From contig NZ_OMOI01000002.1 of the NCBI RefSeq assembly GCF_900302485.1, positions 372,001-436,000 of the forward strand: 64,000 nt of DNA. The letters are read 5' to 3'. Within the stretch, counting starts at the first letter, position 1. Every line of letters starts with the position of its first letter. Positions 44,825-52,846 of the stretch are shown in pieces. Below the pieces are notes generated by a model. That model did no database searches. It was not told the DNA's origin and saw only the letters and a list, made by a program, of their open reading frames with translations. A program made the translations under genes and the position numbers. Origin of the DNA: Aliiroseovarius pelagivivens. Lineage in GTDB: Bacteria > Pseudomonadota > Alphaproteobacteria > Rhodobacterales > Rhodobacteraceae.

Positions 44825-45044
44825 TGGGTTTTCTGTCGTCGGTCGGGGCAAAATTGGCCTTGTGATCTCAAGTAGTGGGTGCAAACGCGCAGCTGCGCCT
44901 GAGTGGTAGGTGACAAGACTGCAATCTGGCAGTACCTGCGGTCAATTCGTTTATTGCTTGCCCAAGTGGCAGTCGGTGTTCAAAACTTGACGTGTCACCA
45001 ATCGGTTACAGACCGACACGGCAAACAAGGGACGGGGGAGCAGC
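44825..45044. promoter_or_regulatory. Divergent intergenic region, acyltransferase / BASS gene
   Basis: These 220 bp contain a perfect 12-bp palindrome GCGCAGCTGCGC at 44887-44898 and a pair of widely spaced GGTGACA / TGTCACC sequences about 80 bp apart. Either could be an operator, but I find no firm promoter elements. Confidence 0.3.
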
Positions 45045-45974
45045 ATGAGTACACCAGCACAAGCTGGCATTGATGAGGTGATGCTGAACTTCTCGCCCAC
45101 AAGCCTGCAGATCCTAAACGCCGTGCTTGCGGTGGTCATGTTCTCGATCGCGATTGATCTGAAACCGAGTGATTTCAAGAAATTGATCCGCGCGCCCAAG
45201 CCTTTGCTGACTGGGTTGGCCTCGCAATTCATCGTGCTGCCCGCGTTGACGTTCTGTCTGGTTCTGGCCACCACCCCGCGCCCGTCGATTGCGCTGGGAT
45301 TGATGCTGGTTGCGGCCTGCCCCGGTGGAAACATCTCGAACTTCATCACGCATCGCGCAGGAGGGAACGCGGCGCTTTCGGTGTCGATGACCGCGTTTGC
45401 GACGATCTTTGCGATCATCCTGACACCGTTCAACATCGCGTTCTGGGGAAGCCTCTATGAACCGACGCGCGAGATCCTGCGGCAGACCTCGATTGATCCT
45501 GTGTCGGTGGCCATCACCGTAGGCGTCATGCTGGTGCTACCGCTTTGCCTTGGCGTGCTGTTGAACGCCAAACGGCCCGACATCACCCGCCGGTTGCGCA
45601 CGCCGCTTCAGTATCTGTCGATGGGGATTTTCGTGGCGTTTGTTGTGCTGGCGCTGGCCGCGAATTGGTCGCTGTTCCTAGAGTACGCCGAGGCCGTGGC
45701 CGTCTTGGTCATCGCGCATAACGCCTTGGCGCTGGGCGCGGGGTTCGGCATCGCCACCTTGGCGGGGCTGTCCGCGTTTGATCGCCGCGCCATCATGATC
45801 GAGACCGGCATCCAGAACTCTGGCCTCGGGCTTATCCTGATTTTCGGCTTCTTCAGCGGCCTTGGCGGGATGGCCGTGGTTGCGGCCTTCTGGGGGATCT
45901 GGCACGCCGTGTCTGGCCTTGCGCTTTCGGGGTATCTGTCTCGCTCGGCCCCACTGCGGGCGTCCTATCCCTAG
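45045..45974 (+). CDS. Bile acid:sodium symporter (BASS) family carrier
   Basis: A 309-residue protein with nine to ten membrane helices and the BASS motif VAACPGGNISNFITHRAGGNAALS with the GGN Na+ site and the later GIQNSGLGLIL segment (helix 9). Family members import bile acids, pantothenate or small organic anions with Na+. It converges closely with the LysR gene (3-bp gap). Proximity to the DUF1185-ALDH operon suggests it might import that pathway's substrate. Confidence 0.85.
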   Translation: MSTPAQAGIDEVMLNFSPTSLQILNAVLAVVMFSIAIDLKPSDFKKLIRAPKPLLTGLASQFIVLPALTFCLVLATTPRPSIALGLMLVAACPGGNISNFITHRAGGNAALSVSMTAFATIFAIILTPFNIAFWGSLYEPTREILRQTSIDPVSVAITVGVMLVLPLCLGVLLNAKRPDITRRLRTPLQYLSMGIFVAFVVLALAANWSLFLEYAEAVAVLVIAHNALALGAGFGIATLAGLSAFDRRAIMIETGIQNSGLGLILIFGFFSGLGGMAVVAAFWGIWHAVSGLALSGYLSRSAPLRASYP

Positions 45975-45977
45975 GGC

Positions 45978-46832
45978 CTATGCTTCCGCGTCCTTTGACA
46001 GCAGATTCAGCAACCACGCGCGGAAATCGACGGCGGCGGGGTTCTGGTCATTTGCAGACAAATAGTACCCTTCGTTGCTGGGAATCGCCGCCGGATGGGC
46101 ACGTTCCAACTGACCGGTTTGAAGCGCGTTCTGGATCAGAAGCTCGCTGACCAACGCCACGCCGTTCCCGTGGGCAGCAAGGTGCAGGGCCATGCCAAAG
46201 GAATCGGCGAACAGCGTGGGTTCAAAGCGACCGCCGATCTGTTCAGACCAGCTTTTCCATCCGCCCGACGTGCCGACGGCTTCGATCAGCGGCAAGTCAT
46301 GCAGCGTGCCAGACAGGGTCGGTGACTTCAGAGCGACCAGCCGGTTCGGGGTCAGCAGCTCGGCGTTCTTCCCGACCTGTTTGGCAGACCCAAAGCGGAT
46401 TTCCACATCCGCGCGTGAGGCGTTGAATTCATCCGGCCAGATCGCGCTAAGGAACCGCACGCGGACATTCGGATGCGTCCGGGTGAAGTCCTGAAGGTGC
46501 GGCGCGATGATCCACTGGGCGACGCTGACCGATGCGGCAATGGTCAGAAGGTTCTGGGTGGGGCCCGCGTCAAACACCTCGGTCGCAGCAGCAAGTGTGC
46601 CCAAGGCAGCGCCCACTTGCGGCAGCAGTTTGCGCCCGTCATCGGTCAAGGACAGCCCGCGTGCATGGCGCGTGAACAGCGACACGCGAAGCCGCGATTC
46701 CAATGCTTTAACCTGCTGGCTGACGGCGGATTGGGTCAAGCCGATTTCGTCGCCCGCAGCGGTGAAACTCAGGTGCCGGGCGGCAGCTTCGAAAGCACGA
46801 AACCAAGTCAGGGGGGGAAGAGATTTCTTCAT
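45978..46832 (-). CDS. LysR-family regulator (GcvA-like)
   Basis: A 284-residue protein starting MKKSLPPLTWFRAFEAAARHLSFTAAGDEIGLTQSAVSQQVKALE, the N terminus typical of GcvA-type LysR regulators. The sensing half includes LADSFGMALHLAAHGNGVALVSELLI. It is divergent from the DUF1185-ALDH operon, and a perfect ATTAG-N5-CTAAT repeat lies between the two, so it is the likely regulator of that operon. Confidence 0.9.
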   Translation of the reverse strand: MKKSLPPLTWFRAFEAAARHLSFTAAGDEIGLTQSAVSQQVKALESRLRVSLFTRHARGLSLTDDGRKLLPQVGAALGTLAAATEVFDAGPTQNLLTIAASVSVAQWIIAPHLQDFTRTHPNVRVRFLSAIWPDEFNASRADVEIRFGSAKQVGKNAELLTPNRLVALKSPTLSGTLHDLPLIEAVGTSGGWKSWSEQIGGRFEPTLFADSFGMALHLAAHGNGVALVSELLIQNALQTGQLERAHPAAIPSNEGYYLSANDQNPAAVDFRAWLLNLLSKDAEA

Positions 46833-46846
46833 GGGTCAACCAAGCC

Positions 46847-46861
46847 ATTAGTGTTGCTAAT
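46847..46861. promoter_or_regulatory. LysR-type operator, ATTAG-N5-CTAAT
   Basis: ATTAG-TGTTG-CTAAT is a perfect inverted repeat that contains a T-N11-A LysR box. It lies 15 bp before the LysR start and 77 bp before the DUF1185 start. Confidence 0.7.
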
Positions 46862-46938
46862 ACCTAAGCCAGTAAAACTATCATTTGTCAAAATATCAGG
46901 GCGTTCCGATGATGTCGGCAAGCGAACAGGAGACCAAA

Positions 46939-47538
46939 ATGACGCCCGAAATCCGCAAAATCGTGACTTATGACGAAGAGGTACTGATCGAGGGGTTCAA
47001 GCCCACCGACACCCCGTGGCGCATGTTCGCCGTGGCCGCCGTGGTCAAGAACCCGTGGGCCGGGCGCTTCGTTGAAGACCTGAAGCCCGAGATCCACGCC
47101 TTTGGCCCGGTGCTGGGCGAGATGATGACCGAGCGGATGATCGCACTGGCTGGAAGCGGTGACGCGATCGAAGCCTATGGCAAAGCCGCCGTCGTCGGTC
47201 TGAATGGCGAGGTCGAGCATGCCTCGGGCCTGATCCACACCCTGCGTTTCGGCAATTTCTATCGCGAGGCCGTGGGCGCGAAATCCTATCTGGCCTTCAC
47301 CAACACCCGTGGCCCGGCGAACGCGCCGATCATGGTGCCCCTGATGGACAAGAACGACGCCGGGCGCCGCTCGCATTACCTGACCTTGCAGTTCGCAATC
47401 CCGGATGCGCCGCGCGATGACGAAATCGTCGTCGTTCTGGGCGCAGCCACCAGCGGCCGGCCCCATCACCGTATCGGCGACCGGTATCAGGACCTAAAGG
47501 ATCTGGGACATGACCTGGACAACCCGGCTGCGGTCTAA
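46939..47538 (+). CDS. DUF1185 'amino acid synthesis' family protein
   Basis: The ATG at 46939 is preceded by AACAGGAG and gives 199 residues starting MTPEIRKIVTYDEEVLIEGF. DUF1185 features include the RMFAVAAVVKNPWAGRF segment, GEVEHASGLIHTLRFGNFYREAV and a TRGPANAPIMVPLMDKND stretch. The family's function is unproven; members accompany heterocycle and amidohydrolase genes. It is the first gene of the operon and overlaps the hydrolase gene by 29 bp. Confidence 0.8.
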   Translation: MTPEIRKIVTYDEEVLIEGFKPTDTPWRMFAVAAVVKNPWAGRFVEDLKPEIHAFGPVLGEMMTERMIALAGSGDAIEAYGKAAVVGLNGEVEHASGLIHTLRFGNFYREAVGAKSYLAFTNTRGPANAPIMVPLMDKNDAGRRSHYLTLQFAIPDAPRDDEIVVVLGAATSGRPHHRIGDRYQDLKDLGHDLDNPAAV

Positions 47539-48289
47539 TCTTGCCTCTCTGTCTGCGATCTCCGCAGGACAGGGGGCAACGGTGGTGTTCATCCACGGCG
47601 TCGGCATGCGGGCCGAAGCATGGGGGGCACAGCTGGACGCGCTGTCGCCGCTCTATCACGTGGTTGCCGTGGACATGCCAGGACATGGGGAAAGCGCCCT
47701 ACCCACGGGCGATCTGAGCTTGTCCGATTACACCGATGCCATCGCCGCCGGGATCGACGGGCCGGTGATGCTGGTCGGCCATTCCATGGGTGCGATGATC
47801 GCGCTGGATATGGCGATCCGGTATCCGGAAAAAGTGCGTGGCGTCGCGGCGTTGAACGGTATCTTCCGTCGTCGCCCCGATGCATCCGAGGCAGTGCAGA
47901 CGCGGGCAGGCAGCTTGAATGGCACCAGCATGGCCGATCCCTCTGGCACGTTGGAACGGTGGTTTGGCAATGACGCATCCCCTGAACGTGACGCCTGTCA
48001 CGCGTGGCTTCGCGACGTGAATCCGGCGGCGTACAAGTCCGCCTACACCATCTTCGCGCATCAGGACGGACCCGATGCGGACGACCTGACCGACCTCACC
48101 TGCCCCGCACTGTTCATGACGGGCGCGAACGAGCCCAATTCGACCCCAGCCATGTCGCAAGCCATGGCCGCACTGGCCCCGCAAGGCCGCGCGCACATCG
48201 TCGAGGGCGCCGCTCATATGATGCCGATGACACATGCGGCGGATGTGAACACGGCCCTTCTGGATCTCGCAAAGGAGCTATGGCCATGA
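47510..48289 (+). CDS. Alpha/beta hydrolase
   Basis: A 259-residue hydrolase with the oxyanion segment FIHGVGMRAEAW, the nucleophile Ser in VGHSMGAMIALD and the late His in VEGAAHMMPMTH. It resembles small ester or amide hydrolases. In the trigonelline (tgn) pathway a hydrolase of this class cleaves the N-methylformamido intermediate, so an equivalent role is a reasonable guess. It starts within the end of the DUF1185 gene and overlaps the flavin reductase gene by 4 bp. Confidence 0.82.
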   Translation: MTWTTRLRSNLASLSAISAGQGATVVFIHGVGMRAEAWGAQLDALSPLYHVVAVDMPGHGESALPTGDLSLSDYTDAIAAGIDGPVMLVGHSMGAMIALDMAIRYPEKVRGVAALNGIFRRRPDASEAVQTRAGSLNGTSMADPSGTLERWFGNDASPERDACHAWLRDVNPAAYKSAYTIFAHQDGPDADDLTDLTCPALFMTGANEPNSTPAMSQAMAALAPQGRAHIVEGAAHMMPMTHAADVNTALLDLAKELWP

Positions 48290-49209
48290 CCGATCTCGAC
48301 CCGCGCGCCCTGCGCCAAGCCTTTGGCCGCTTCATGACCGGTGTGACCGTCGTCACGACCCGCATGCCGGATGGTACGCCTTGCGGCTTCACGGCAAACT
48401 CGTTTTCATCGGTGTCAATGGACCCGCCCTTGTTGCTGGTCTGCCCGGGCAAGTTCCTGTCGTCGTTTGATGCCTTCGCAGGTTGCACCCATTTCGCTGT
48501 GAACATTCTGGCCGAAGGGCAAGAGGACGTGTCGAACACCTTTGCCAGCTTCAAAGGCGACCGATTTGCCAAGGTTAGTCACCAATCTGACCCCAATGGC
48601 ATTCCCCTGATCGACGGCGCGATTGCGCAGTTTTCCTGCACCACATGGAACTCCATGCCCGCAGGCGACCACCAGATCCTGATCGGGCAAGTGACAGATT
48701 TCGCTCAGTCCGAAGGCCGTGGCCTTGGCTATGCGAGCGGTCAGTATTTCAGCCTTGGGCTGGAGCGCGCCGCGCTGGAGCAAACCGAAGGTCAGGCGAT
48801 CTGCGGGGCCATCATCTCGGCCAGAGATGCGGTGCTGCTAGAGCAGACGCCGAATGGGTTCCGCCTGCCGCAGATCGAGCGCTCGGATCGCGGGCAATTG
48901 CGGCAGGAGCTGCAGGAGGATCTGGCCGCTCGCGGGATCGCAGCGCGGTTGGGCCCGGCCTATTCCGTCTATGATGATGCCAGCCGCGGCCAACACTTCG
49001 CGTATTTTCTGGGTACCAGTGATGACGTCGATGTGTCCGCCCCGCTTCAGGCCGTGCCCGTCGCCGACCTTCCGTCCCTGAATTACACCACCCAAGCCAT
49101 CGCCGACATGATGGCCCGTTACGCCCTTGAATTCCGCACCCGCAGCTTTGGCCTTTATTTGGGCGATGCAAAGCGTGGCGATGTGCACGCCCTGTCAGAA
49201 AGGACCTGA
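48286..49209 (+). CDS. Flavin reductase with a C-terminal extension
   Basis: The ATG at 48286 has AAGGAG 8 bases upstream; 307 residues. The first about 165 residues are a flavin-reductase domain (GRFMTGVTVVTTRMPDGTPCGFTANSFSSVSMDPPLLLVC). The last about 140 residues are unlike a stand-alone reductase: RDAVLLEQTPNGFRLPQIERSDRGQLRQELQEDL suggests a degenerate Nudix-like fold without the Nudix-box catalytic residues. It should supply reduced FMN or FAD to the luciferase-like monooxygenase encoded next, as TgnB does for TgnA. Confidence 0.85.
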   Translation: MTDLDPRALRQAFGRFMTGVTVVTTRMPDGTPCGFTANSFSSVSMDPPLLLVCPGKFLSSFDAFAGCTHFAVNILAEGQEDVSNTFASFKGDRFAKVSHQSDPNGIPLIDGAIAQFSCTTWNSMPAGDHQILIGQVTDFAQSEGRGLGYASGQYFSLGLERAALEQTEGQAICGAIISARDAVLLEQTPNGFRLPQIERSDRGQLRQELQEDLAARGIAARLGPAYSVYDDASRGQHFAYFLGTSDDVDVSAPLQAVPVADLPSLNYTTQAIADMMARYALEFRTRSFGLYLGDAKRGDVHALSERT

Positions 49210-49212
49210 TCC

Positions 49213-50247
49213 ATGGAATTTTCGCTGTTCGCTCATATGGAGCGCATGACGCCCGACCAGTCCCACACACAGCTGAATGACGAGTTCATTGAACTGTGCA
49301 AAATGGCCGATGACGCCAAGATGCGGGCGGTCTGGACCGGGGAACATCACGGGATGGATTTCACCATCACGCCGAACCCGTTTCTGGCGCTGGTCAATCT
49401 GGCCAATCACACCAAGCACGTGCGCCTTGGTACTGGCACCGTGATCGCGCCCTTCTGGCATCCGATCAAGCTGGCGGGCGAAGCGGCTTCGGCCGATCTG
49501 ATTACCAATGGGCGGATCGAACTGGGCATCGCACGCGGGGCGTATTCCTATGAGTACGAGCGCCTGATGCCGGGCATGGACGCATGGGAAGCTGGGCAGC
49601 GCATGCGTGAAATCGCCCCTTTGATCCCGCAGCTATGGGAAGGCGATTGCGCGCATGACGGCGAATTCTTCCAGTTCCCCGCCACAACTTCGGCCCCCAA
49701 GCCGGTGCAGGAAGACGGCCCGCCGATCTGGATCGCCGCGCGCGACCCTAACAGCCATGAATTTGGCGTTCAGAACGGATTCAACATTCAGGTGACACCG
49801 CTGTGGCAGGGGATGGAAGAGATCGAAACGCTTATGGGACGCTTCAACGCAGCCTGTGACGGTTATGACGGCAAGCGCCCGAAAATCATGCTGCTGCATC
49901 ACACCTATGTCGGCAAAGACGCGGCAGATGTGGATCAGGCGGCGAAAGAGCTGTCGAAGTTCTATTGCTATTTCGGCGCGTGGTTCCAGAACAAGCGTCC
50001 AGTCAGCCAAGGTTTGATTCAGGAGTTGACCGAAGAAGAAATGGCCGCAAACACGATGATGGCGCCCGAGAACCTGAAACGCGATCTGACCATGGGCACC
50101 GCGCAGGAAGTGATCGACCAGATCAAACGCTACGAAGATTTGGGCTATGATGAGTATTCTTTCTGGATCGACAGCGGCATGAGCTTTGAGCGCAAGCGCG
50201 AGTCGCTGGCCCGGTTCATCGACGACGTCATGCCAGCGTTTCAGTGA
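49213..50247 (+). CDS. Luciferase-like (LLM) flavin-dependent monooxygenase
   Basis: A 344-residue LLM-class protein: EFSLFAHMERMTPDQSHTQLNDEFIELCKMADDAKMRAVWTGEHHG, NPFLALVNLANHTKHVRLGTGTVIAPFWHPIKLAGEAASAD, then GRIELGIARGAYSYEYER. It uses reduced flavin from the partner reductase to insert oxygen. In the trigonelline pathway such a pair (TgnA and TgnB) opens an N-methylpyridinium ring. Here it is flanked by flavin reductase and ALDH genes, and it overlaps the ALDH gene start region by 4 bp or less. Confidence 0.88.
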   Translation: MEFSLFAHMERMTPDQSHTQLNDEFIELCKMADDAKMRAVWTGEHHGMDFTITPNPFLALVNLANHTKHVRLGTGTVIAPFWHPIKLAGEAASADLITNGRIELGIARGAYSYEYERLMPGMDAWEAGQRMREIAPLIPQLWEGDCAHDGEFFQFPATTSAPKPVQEDGPPIWIAARDPNSHEFGVQNGFNIQVTPLWQGMEEIETLMGRFNAACDGYDGKRPKIMLLHHTYVGKDAADVDQAAKELSKFYCYFGAWFQNKRPVSQGLIQELTEEEMAANTMMAPENLKRDLTMGTAQEVIDQIKRYEDLGYDEYSFWIDSGMSFERKRESLARFIDDVMPAFQ

Positions 50248-50255
50248 GGGAACAG

Positions 50256-51734
50256 ATGGAACAGAAACCGCATTATCAGCTATTTATTGACGGCCAGTGG
50301 GTCGATGGGGCCGACGGGCAGGTCATGGCCTCGCAAAACCCGGCGACGGGTCAGGACTGGGCAACGTTTGCCTGCGCCGCGCCCTCGGATGTCGAGCGTG
50401 CCATCGCAGCCGGGCGTCGGGTTCTGAACGATCCCGCGTGGCGGGACATGACGCAAACCCAGCGGGGCAAACTGCTGTACCGTCTGGCCGAGCTGATCGA
50501 GGAAAACGCCCAGCGCATTGGCCAGATCGAGACGACGGACAGCGGTAAGCTGCTTGCTGAAACCTCGGCCCAATCGGCCTATGTCGGGGACTATTATCGC
50601 TATTACGCGGGGCTCGCGGACAAGATCGAAGGGGCGGTTCTGCCCATCGACAAGCCCGACATGCATGTGTTCACTCGGCGCGAGCCCATCGGCGTGGTGG
50701 TCGCCATCGTGCCGTGGAACGCGCAGATGTTCTTAACCGCGACCAAGCTGGGTCCGGCCTTGGCGGCGGGCTGTTCGGTGGTGCTGAAAGCGTCCGAGGT
50801 TGCCCCCGCACCGATGCTGGAATTCGCACGTCTGATCGAACAGGCGGGCTTCCCACCCGGTGTCGTTTCGGTCATCACCGGGGACGCTGAAAACTGCGCC
50901 ATCCCGCTGACCCGCCACCCGGATGTGGACCGCATCGCCTTTACCGGCGGTCCGGAAACTGCACGGCACGTGGTGCGCAACTCGGCCGAAAACTTCGCCG
51001 TCACCTCGCTGGAACTGGGCGGCAAATCCCCCATTCTAGTGTTCGAGGACGCCGATCTGGACGGCGCGGCCAATGGGTTGATTGCTGGGAACTTCGGCGC
51101 CTCGGGGCAAAGCTGTGTGGCAGGGACACGTGGGTTGGTGCATCGGTCGATCTTTGACGCTCTGGTCAAGCGGATCGAAGACAAGATGCAGTCGGTTGTC
51201 GTCGGCGATCCACTGTCGGCGGACACCCATATCGGCCCGCTCTGCACGGCGGCTCAGGTGCAAACCATCGAGGCGACGCTTCAAGCCGCCCGCGACGGCG
51301 GCGCGCGCATTCGGTTCGGAGGCGCGCCTTTGGATCGCCCCGGCAACTACATGGCACCGACGCTGGTGGAATGCCCCAACACAGACGTTGAGACCCTGAA
51401 GGTCGAGATGTTCGGGCCGGTCATGTCCTTGGTCCCCTTCGATACGGAAGACGAGGCCATTGCGATTGCCAATTCAACGCCCTTCGGGTTGGGATCAGGA
51501 GTGTTCACCGAAAACGTCGCCCGCGCGCACCGCGTGTCGTCGCGGCTGAAGGCCGGAATCTGTTGGGTGAACACCTATCGCGCGGTGTCACCGATTGCGC
51601 CATTCGGAGGCTATGATCAATCGGGATATGGTCGCGAAGCGGGGCTTGAGGCGGTGTTGGATTACACCCGCACCAAAACCACGTGGATCAGTACCTCGGA
51701 CAAACCGATGGCCAATCCCTTTGTCATGCGGTGA
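50256..51734 (+). CDS. Aldehyde dehydrogenase of the monooxygenase operon
   Basis: The ATG at 50256 has GAGGGAAC upstream; a GTG at 50244 would overlap the LLM stop. 492 residues. Motifs: VPWNAQMFLTATKLGPALAAGCSVVLKASEVAP, FTGGPETARHV, ELGGKSPILVF (general-base Glu) and GASGQSCVAGTRG (catalytic Cys). It resembles betaine-aldehyde or hydroxybutyrolactone-type dehydrogenases; TgnC of the trigonelline pathway is an ALDH of this class. It is the last gene before a bidirectional terminator. Confidence 0.88.
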   Translation: MEQKPHYQLFIDGQWVDGADGQVMASQNPATGQDWATFACAAPSDVERAIAAGRRVLNDPAWRDMTQTQRGKLLYRLAELIEENAQRIGQIETTDSGKLLAETSAQSAYVGDYYRYYAGLADKIEGAVLPIDKPDMHVFTRREPIGVVVAIVPWNAQMFLTATKLGPALAAGCSVVLKASEVAPAPMLEFARLIEQAGFPPGVVSVITGDAENCAIPLTRHPDVDRIAFTGGPETARHVVRNSAENFAVTSLELGGKSPILVFEDADLDGAANGLIAGNFGASGQSCVAGTRGLVHRSIFDALVKRIEDKMQSVVVGDPLSADTHIGPLCTAAQVQTIEATLQAARDGGARIRFGGAPLDRPGNYMAPTLVECPNTDVETLKVEMFGPVMSLVPFDTEDEAIAIANSTPFGLGSGVFTENVARAHRVSSRLKAGICWVNTYRAVSPIAPFGGYDQSGYGREAGLEAVLDYTRTKTTWISTSDKPMANPFVMR

Positions 51735-51735
51735 C

Positions 51736-51768
51736 AAAGCCGGGGCGTGTTTGGTCACGCCCCGCTTT
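51736..51768. terminator. Shared bidirectional terminator
   Basis: AAAGC-C-GGGGCGTG pairs with CACGCCCC-GCTTT around a TTTGGT loop, 13 bp with one bulge, in the convergent gap. The stop of the deacetylase gene lies in the loop region. A and T tracts at both sides suit termination in either direction. Confidence 0.85.
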
Positions 51769-52786
51769 CAAATCCCTGAAGCACATTCACGGCGTTGATG
51801 CCGATCTCGTCGATGTCATAGCCGCCTTCCATCACGAACAGCGTGGGCAGGTTCAGCTTGGCGATATCCGCGCCATAGGTGGTGAAATCGTCACTGGTCA
51901 GCTTGAAAAAGCTGATCGGGTCAGTTTCGAACGTGTCCACCCCAAGCGAGATAATTAGGACATCCGGTCCATACTCGGCCACACGGGCCAGCGCATCTGT
52001 CAACGCCGCGCGCCACGTCGGGAAATCGGTGCCGGGCGGCAGGGCGTAGTTTACGTTGTACCCTTCGCCTGCGCCTGTGCCCGTCTCGTCCTCGTGCCCT
52101 AGGAAATGCGGGAAAGCATCCATTGGATCACCGTGGATGGATAGAAACAGCACGTCATTGCGATCATAAAAAATGTCCTGCGTGCCATTCCCGTGGTGGA
52201 AATCCACATCAAGGATCGCGATCCGCTTGGCGCCTTTGTCCAACAGATGTTGAGCAGCAACGGCGGCATTATTCACGAAGCAATACCCGCCGAACATATC
52301 GATTGCGGCGTGATGCCCCGGCGGGCGGCACAGCGCAAACGCAGATGTCGCGCCCTGTCGGATCCGCTCGGCCCCGGTTAGGGCGACTTGCGCGGCGGCA
52401 TATGCGGCCTCCCATGTGCCGTCTGAAATCGAGGTCTCGCAGGCCAGCGAGTAGTATCCCAACTTGCCTTCGATATGGCGCGGGATGCGGGTGGACATGC
52501 GGCGGGCGGGCCAGACGGTGGTTAGCGCCTCGCCCTTGAAACCTTCGGCGACCCATTCGGTCCATGCTGTTTGCAGAAATTCCACAAAGCCTGCGTCATG
52601 TACGGCCAAGATCGGGTCCATGCCGAAATCATCGGGGTCCGAGACCGGCCCCAGCCCCACCTGACGCACACGGTCAATGATGTACTCCGCGCGCGACGGA
52701 CGTTCGAAGGGCTCGACCAGTTCGCCTCCGAACAGTTCGAACTTCGAGTTTCGCAGGTGGTGTTTCTCGGTAAAGATCGTTTCCAT
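51755..52786 (-). CDS. Acetylpolyamine amidohydrolase / histone-deacetylase family
   Basis: The ATG at 52786 has GGAGG 7 bases upstream; 343 residues. Zinc-site motifs of the arginase/deacetylase fold are present: RPPGHHAAIDMFGGYCFVNNAAVAA, ILDVDFHHGNGTQDIFY and a late ISLGVDTFETDPI. The METIFTEKHHLRNSKFELFGGELVEPFERPSRAE N terminus matches bacterial acetylpolyamine amidohydrolases rather than protein deacetylases. It lies directly downstream of a polyamine-type ABC importer, so it probably deacetylates imported acetylpolyamines. Confidence 0.88.
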   Translation of the reverse strand: METIFTEKHHLRNSKFELFGGELVEPFERPSRAEYIIDRVRQVGLGPVSDPDDFGMDPILAVHDAGFVEFLQTAWTEWVAEGFKGEALTTVWPARRMSTRIPRHIEGKLGYYSLACETSISDGTWEAAYAAAQVALTGAERIRQGATSAFALCRPPGHHAAIDMFGGYCFVNNAAVAAQHLLDKGAKRIAILDVDFHHGNGTQDIFYDRNDVLFLSIHGDPMDAFPHFLGHEDETGTGAGEGYNVNYALPPGTDFPTWRAALTDALARVAEYGPDVLIISLGVDTFETDPISFFKLTSDDFTTYGADIAKLNLPTLFVMEGGYDIDEIGINAVNVLQGFESGA

Positions 52787-52807
52787 TCGGGCCTCCGCAG
52801 ATACAAA

Positions 52808-52831
52808 AAGGGCGGCCCGGAAGCCGCCCCT
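52808..52831 (-). terminator. Terminator between the solute-binding-protein gene and the deacetylase gene
   Basis: On the minus strand GGGGCGGC-TTCCGG-GCCGCCC is followed by TTTTTGTAT, a good intrinsic terminator just after the binding-protein stop. The deacetylase would then be expressed by read-through or from its own promoter. Confidence 0.8.
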
Positions 52832-52846
52832 TATCGTCATTAAGAC

